A stretch of DNA of 9,755 nucleotides. Origin: PALSA-243 sp036268375. Lineage in GTDB: Bacteria > Acidobacteriota > Terriglobia > Bryobacterales > Bryobacteraceae. The notes beneath the pieces were generated by a model. It was not told the DNA's origin and ran no database searches. It worked only from the letters and a program-made list of their open reading frames with translations. The stretch spans positions 1-9,755 of the forward strand of contig DATAUH010000545.1 of assembly GCA_036268375.1 (NCBI GenBank), given 5' to 3'. This document shows positions 7,178 through 9,755 of the stretch, one piece after another; within the stretch, counting starts at the first letter, position 1, and every line of letters begins with the position of its first letter. A program made the position numbers and the translations under genes.

Positions 7178-9733
7178 CTACTCTTCGCGGAGCGCCTTCC
7201 AGGGGTCGATCCGCGAAGCGCGCCATGCGGGCGCGTATCCGGCTACCAATGCCGCGATCAGCAGGATGGCCGGCGCCAGCGAGAGCGCCAAGGGGTCCTT
7301 AGCCTTTATTCCGAAGAGGAACGACTCCACTACGTGCGCAGTGGCCCAAGCCGCGGGTACACCGATCGCCAATCCAATCAGGGCCATCGACAACACCTGC
7401 CGCATCACCATCCACAAGAGACTGCGGCGTTGCGCCCCGAGGGCAAGTCGCAGGCCCAGCTCATTTGTCCGGCGCGCGACGGCGTAGGCCATTGTTCCGT
7501 AGAGGCCCACGCAGGCTATGAGCACGGCAAGCACTGCAAATGCGGTACACAGCGTCGCGAAGGTGTGTTCCTGGCTGATGGTCTGGTCGATCACAGCGGA
7601 CTGCGTGGTCAGGCGCACGACTGGAATCCGCTCATCCAATTGCCGCACCACCTGCCGGGCGGAGTTGGCCAGGGACAGCGGATCTCCAGCTGTTCGGAGT
7701 TCGAAATTCATACCGCCCAGCGAGGAAATGTCCTGCCCAAAGGGCAGATAGGCAACCGGCGGCGTATCGCGTTTGAGCGTGGTCAGCCGCGCGGTCCGGG
7801 CGACCCCTACGATTTCAATATCCGTGGGCGCGTTTTCATCGCCGAATCCGAAGCGGCGGCCGATGGGGTTTCCGTTGGGAAAATACTTCTTCGCGAACAC
7901 CTCGTTGACCACGGCCACCTTGGATGGCGACTGCTGGTCCCGGTCGATAATTTCGCGGCCCAGCAGGATGGGGATCTGCATGGTCTCGAAGAAGGAACCT
8001 GCCACGGAGAGAAGAGCGACGCTCCGGTCTTTGCCTGGATTGACGCCGAGAACATGAGTACCGCGCGAGGTCATGGATTGCGAGACCATGGCGTAGCTTG
8101 TGGCGGTCACGCCGCGGACGCCGGGCATGGAGGCCAGGCGCGACTGTAGACTTTGGTAGTAACGCACCAGCGCCTGATCGCGATATCCGGCCTGTTTGGC
8201 ATTGACGCTGAACAGCAGCACGTTTTCGCGATTAAATCCAAGCTGGATGGAGTTCAGATTCGAGAGCGTGTGAACGAACAGCCCGGCGGCGACCAGAAGC
8301 AAAACGCAGATCGCAACCTGTCCCACGACCAGGACTTGACTGAGGCTGATGCGCATGAAGGCCCCGCGCCAGCGGAGACGCGGCTGGCCAGCGCGCGTAT
8401 CTTTGAGCGAGCTGACCAGATCCACGCGGGTGGCCTGAAGCGCGGGGGCAAGGCCGAACAGCAGGCCTGTCGCCAGCGCGAGCGCCACGGCGACGCCGAG
8501 GACATGCCAGTTCAGCTCCGCGCGCAGAGTGAAGTTGTCGCGGCCATTGGCGATCAGCCATGTCAGAAATGCAATTCCCCATTTCGCGAACAGGATACCC
8601 AAAGCGGCCCCGGTACCGGCCAGCAACAGGCTCTCGGTCAATAGTTGCCGCACCACCCGGCTACGGCCGGCCCCCAAGCTCAATCGCAGAGCGATCTCGC
8701 GCCGCCGCGCCGTGGCGCGAGCCAGCAGCAAGTCGGCGATGTTCGCGCAGGCGATCAACAGAAGACAGACCACCATAGTGATCAGGACATACAAGGGCTT
8801 CGAGTACTGCCGCCGCAAGTAGTCAAGGCCACCCGCGCCCTCTTTGACGATGAGAGCCGGGAGGTCGGCGCGTTCCGCGTCCTTCGTGGCGGTGGTTTCC
8901 ACCCACTGATGGAAACGGGGCGCGAGCGCGGCCTGCGCCTGAGCGATCGAAACACCGGGCCGGAGGCGGCCCATCAGCTCCAGCCAGTAATAGTTGTTGT
9001 CGGTGAACTTGGCCCGCGGTTGTTTGGAGAAGAGATCGAGCAAAGGCGAGGCTTGCATCGGCAGGTAGATTTCGGTGGGACCGCTGGGATCGACGCCGAA
9101 GAAGTCCGGCGCCGTGACTCCGATGACGGTGAACGGCAGGTTGTTCACCAGCAGCGATTCGCCCACGGCCTTGGCGGGATCACCGAACCGATGCTGCGCG
9201 TACGTTTGGCTGAGGACGGCTACGGCAGGCCCGCCCGCGCGATCGTCCTGAGTATCGATCATCCGGCCAGCGGAGGGAGGAACGGCGATTCCGGCGAAGA
9301 AATCGCCGGTCACGTATTGCCCGCTGGCGAGATCCGCACGGCCGCGGCCCAGCACGTTGAGCTGTCCCGCTCTGCTAAAGCCGAACAGAGTGGAAAGGAC
9401 ATCGCTCTGGCGCAGCAGCTCAAGGGTGGCAAACGGAAGGTTAAGGCTTGTCTGACCGCCTGCTGTCTCCTTGAAGCTGCTTCCGCTATAACTATGCGCC
9501 AGCGCGATGGAATCTTTGGACTGCAGGTTGAGCATGACGAGCGACTCCGGATGGGCCACAGGAAGGGACCGCATCAGGATGGAATCCATGAAGCTGTAGA
9601 TGGCGGTATTTGCCCCGATCCCCAGGGCCAGAGATAGCGCCGCCATGGACGCAAACAGGGGATTTGCCGCCATGGTGCGCAACCCATAGCGGAGGTCCTG
9701 GAGGAGCTGGCTGGCGACCGTCGATGCTGACAT
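7178..9733 (-). CDS. MacB/FtsX-type duplicated orphan ABC permease (ADOP family)
   Basis: An 851-residue inner-membrane protein with a tandem arrangement. Each half has one N-terminal helix, a large periplasmic MacB-type core domain and an FtsX three-helix domain. Half one: QDLRYGLRTM and a helix (about 27-50), periplasmic domain to about 300, helices near 312-335, 366-395 and 408-432. Half two: helix near 465-488, periplasmic domain to about 715, helices near 722-750, 778-800 and 814-834. The signatures RRREIALRLSLGAGR (343-357) and RRTNELGLRLALGAQRR (754-770) are the paired FtsX coupling segments. The end, SRIDPWKALREE, is typical of the family. There is no Walker A/B ATPase domain in the protein or beside it, so any ATPase is encoded elsewhere. 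By family analogy it may act in export or mechanotransmission; substrate unknown. The ATG at 9733 lacks an obvious Shine-Dalgarno, but alignment of the N-terminal QDLRY block favours it. The frame is open to the window edge. Confidence 0.93.
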   Translation of the reverse strand: MSASTVASQLLQDLRYGLRTMAANPLFASMAALSLALGIGANTAIYSFMDSILMRSLPVAHPESLVMLNLQSKDSIALAHSYSGSSFKETAGGQTSLNLPFATLELLRQSDVLSTLFGFSRAGQLNVLGRGRADLASGQYVTGDFFAGIAVPPSAGRMIDTQDDRAGGPAVAVLSQTYAQHRFGDPAKAVGESLLVNNLPFTVIGVTAPDFFGVDPSGPTEIYLPMQASPLLDLFSKQPRAKFTDNNYYWLELMGRLRPGVSIAQAQAALAPRFHQWVETTATKDAERADLPALIVKEGAGGLDYLRRQYSKPLYVLITMVVCLLLIACANIADLLLARATARRREIALRLSLGAGRSRVVRQLLTESLLLAGTGAALGILFAKWGIAFLTWLIANGRDNFTLRAELNWHVLGVAVALALATGLLFGLAPALQATRVDLVSSLKDTRAGQPRLRWRGAFMRISLSQVLVVGQVAICVLLLVAAGLFVHTLSNLNSIQLGFNRENVLLFSVNAKQAGYRDQALVRYYQSLQSRLASMPGVRGVTATSYAMVSQSMTSRGTHVLGVNPGKDRSVALLSVAGSFFETMQIPILLGREIIDRDQQSPSKVAVVNEVFAKKYFPNGNPIGRRFGFGDENAPTDIEIVGVARTARLTTLKRDTPPVAYLPFGQDISSLGGMNFELRTAGDPLSLANSARQVVRQLDERIPVVRLTTQSAVIDQTISQEHTFATLCTAFAVLAVLIACVGLYGTMAYAVARRTNELGLRLALGAQRRSLLWMVMRQVLSMALIGLAIGVPAAWATAHVVESFLFGIKAKDPLALSLAPAILLIAALVAGYAPAWRASRIDPWKALREE

Positions 9734-9755
9734 GACGTTTAGACGCCGATTTGGG

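Noticed and set aside
7145..8149. 334-codon open frame on the + strand opposite the permease gene
   Set aside because: It lies entirely antisense to a clear permease gene, and its translation is low-complexity, rich in Gly, Arg, Gln and His with no recognisable domain. It is a GC-driven shadow frame.
8645..9637. 330-codon open frame on the + strand opposite the permease gene
   Set aside because: Same reason: antisense to conserved permease sequence, with charged low-complexity translation and no family signature.
1..9755. Search for CRISPR arrays, tRNA/rRNA genes, insertion sequences, phage or defence genes
   Set aside because: No direct-repeat array, transposase or integrase motif, terminal inverted repeats or RNA gene pattern was seen by eye; nearly all of the window is filled by seven protein genes.

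Overview
The window looks like a chromosomal segment from an Acidobacteriota genome. It is GC-rich with G/C-rich third codon positions. Two features point to this phylum: an 851-residue duplicated MacB/FtsX-type permease without its own ATPase (the 'acidobacterial duplicated orphan permease' architecture), and a DUF1592-type cytochrome followed by a DUF1552 protein. That pair is also common in Planctomycetes and a few other phyla, so the permease is the stronger taxonomic clue. This placement is inference from gene content, not a phylogenetic result.

Region 1 (1-4283, + strand) is a tight, translationally coupled operon whose first gene begins before the window. It holds the C-terminal part of a DUF1595/DUF1592/DUF1588/DUF1585 protein with one CxxCH haem motif, a DUF1552 protein with a twin-arginine signal, and an ankyrin-repeat protein with a Sec-type signal. 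Both junctions are 4-base or 1-base stop/start overlaps. All three products are probably exported, which suggests a periplasmic or surface-associated assembly of unknown function.

Region 2 (4284-4981) holds a convergent gene for a YhbS-like GNAT acetyltransferase on the - strand, then a 137-base divergent intergenic region. That region carries a perfect 10-base palindrome and overlapping candidate -10 boxes for both directions.

Region 3 (4982-7099, + strand) is a probable two-gene unit: a small DUF3592 membrane protein and a 552-residue multi-pass membrane protein with a soluble C-terminal domain. The latter resembles GT-C-fold glycosyltransferases in layout only.

Region 4 (7178-9733, - strand) is the orphan permease, convergent with region 3 and followed by a 78-base gap. 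Its first codon lies 22 bases from the window edge, so its promoter is not seen.

No tRNA, rRNA, CRISPR array, insertion sequence, integrase or phage gene was recognised. The most noteworthy item is the exported cytochrome / DUF1552 / ankyrin trio, whose biochemical role is not established to my knowledge. The rest looks like ordinary acidobacterial gene content.
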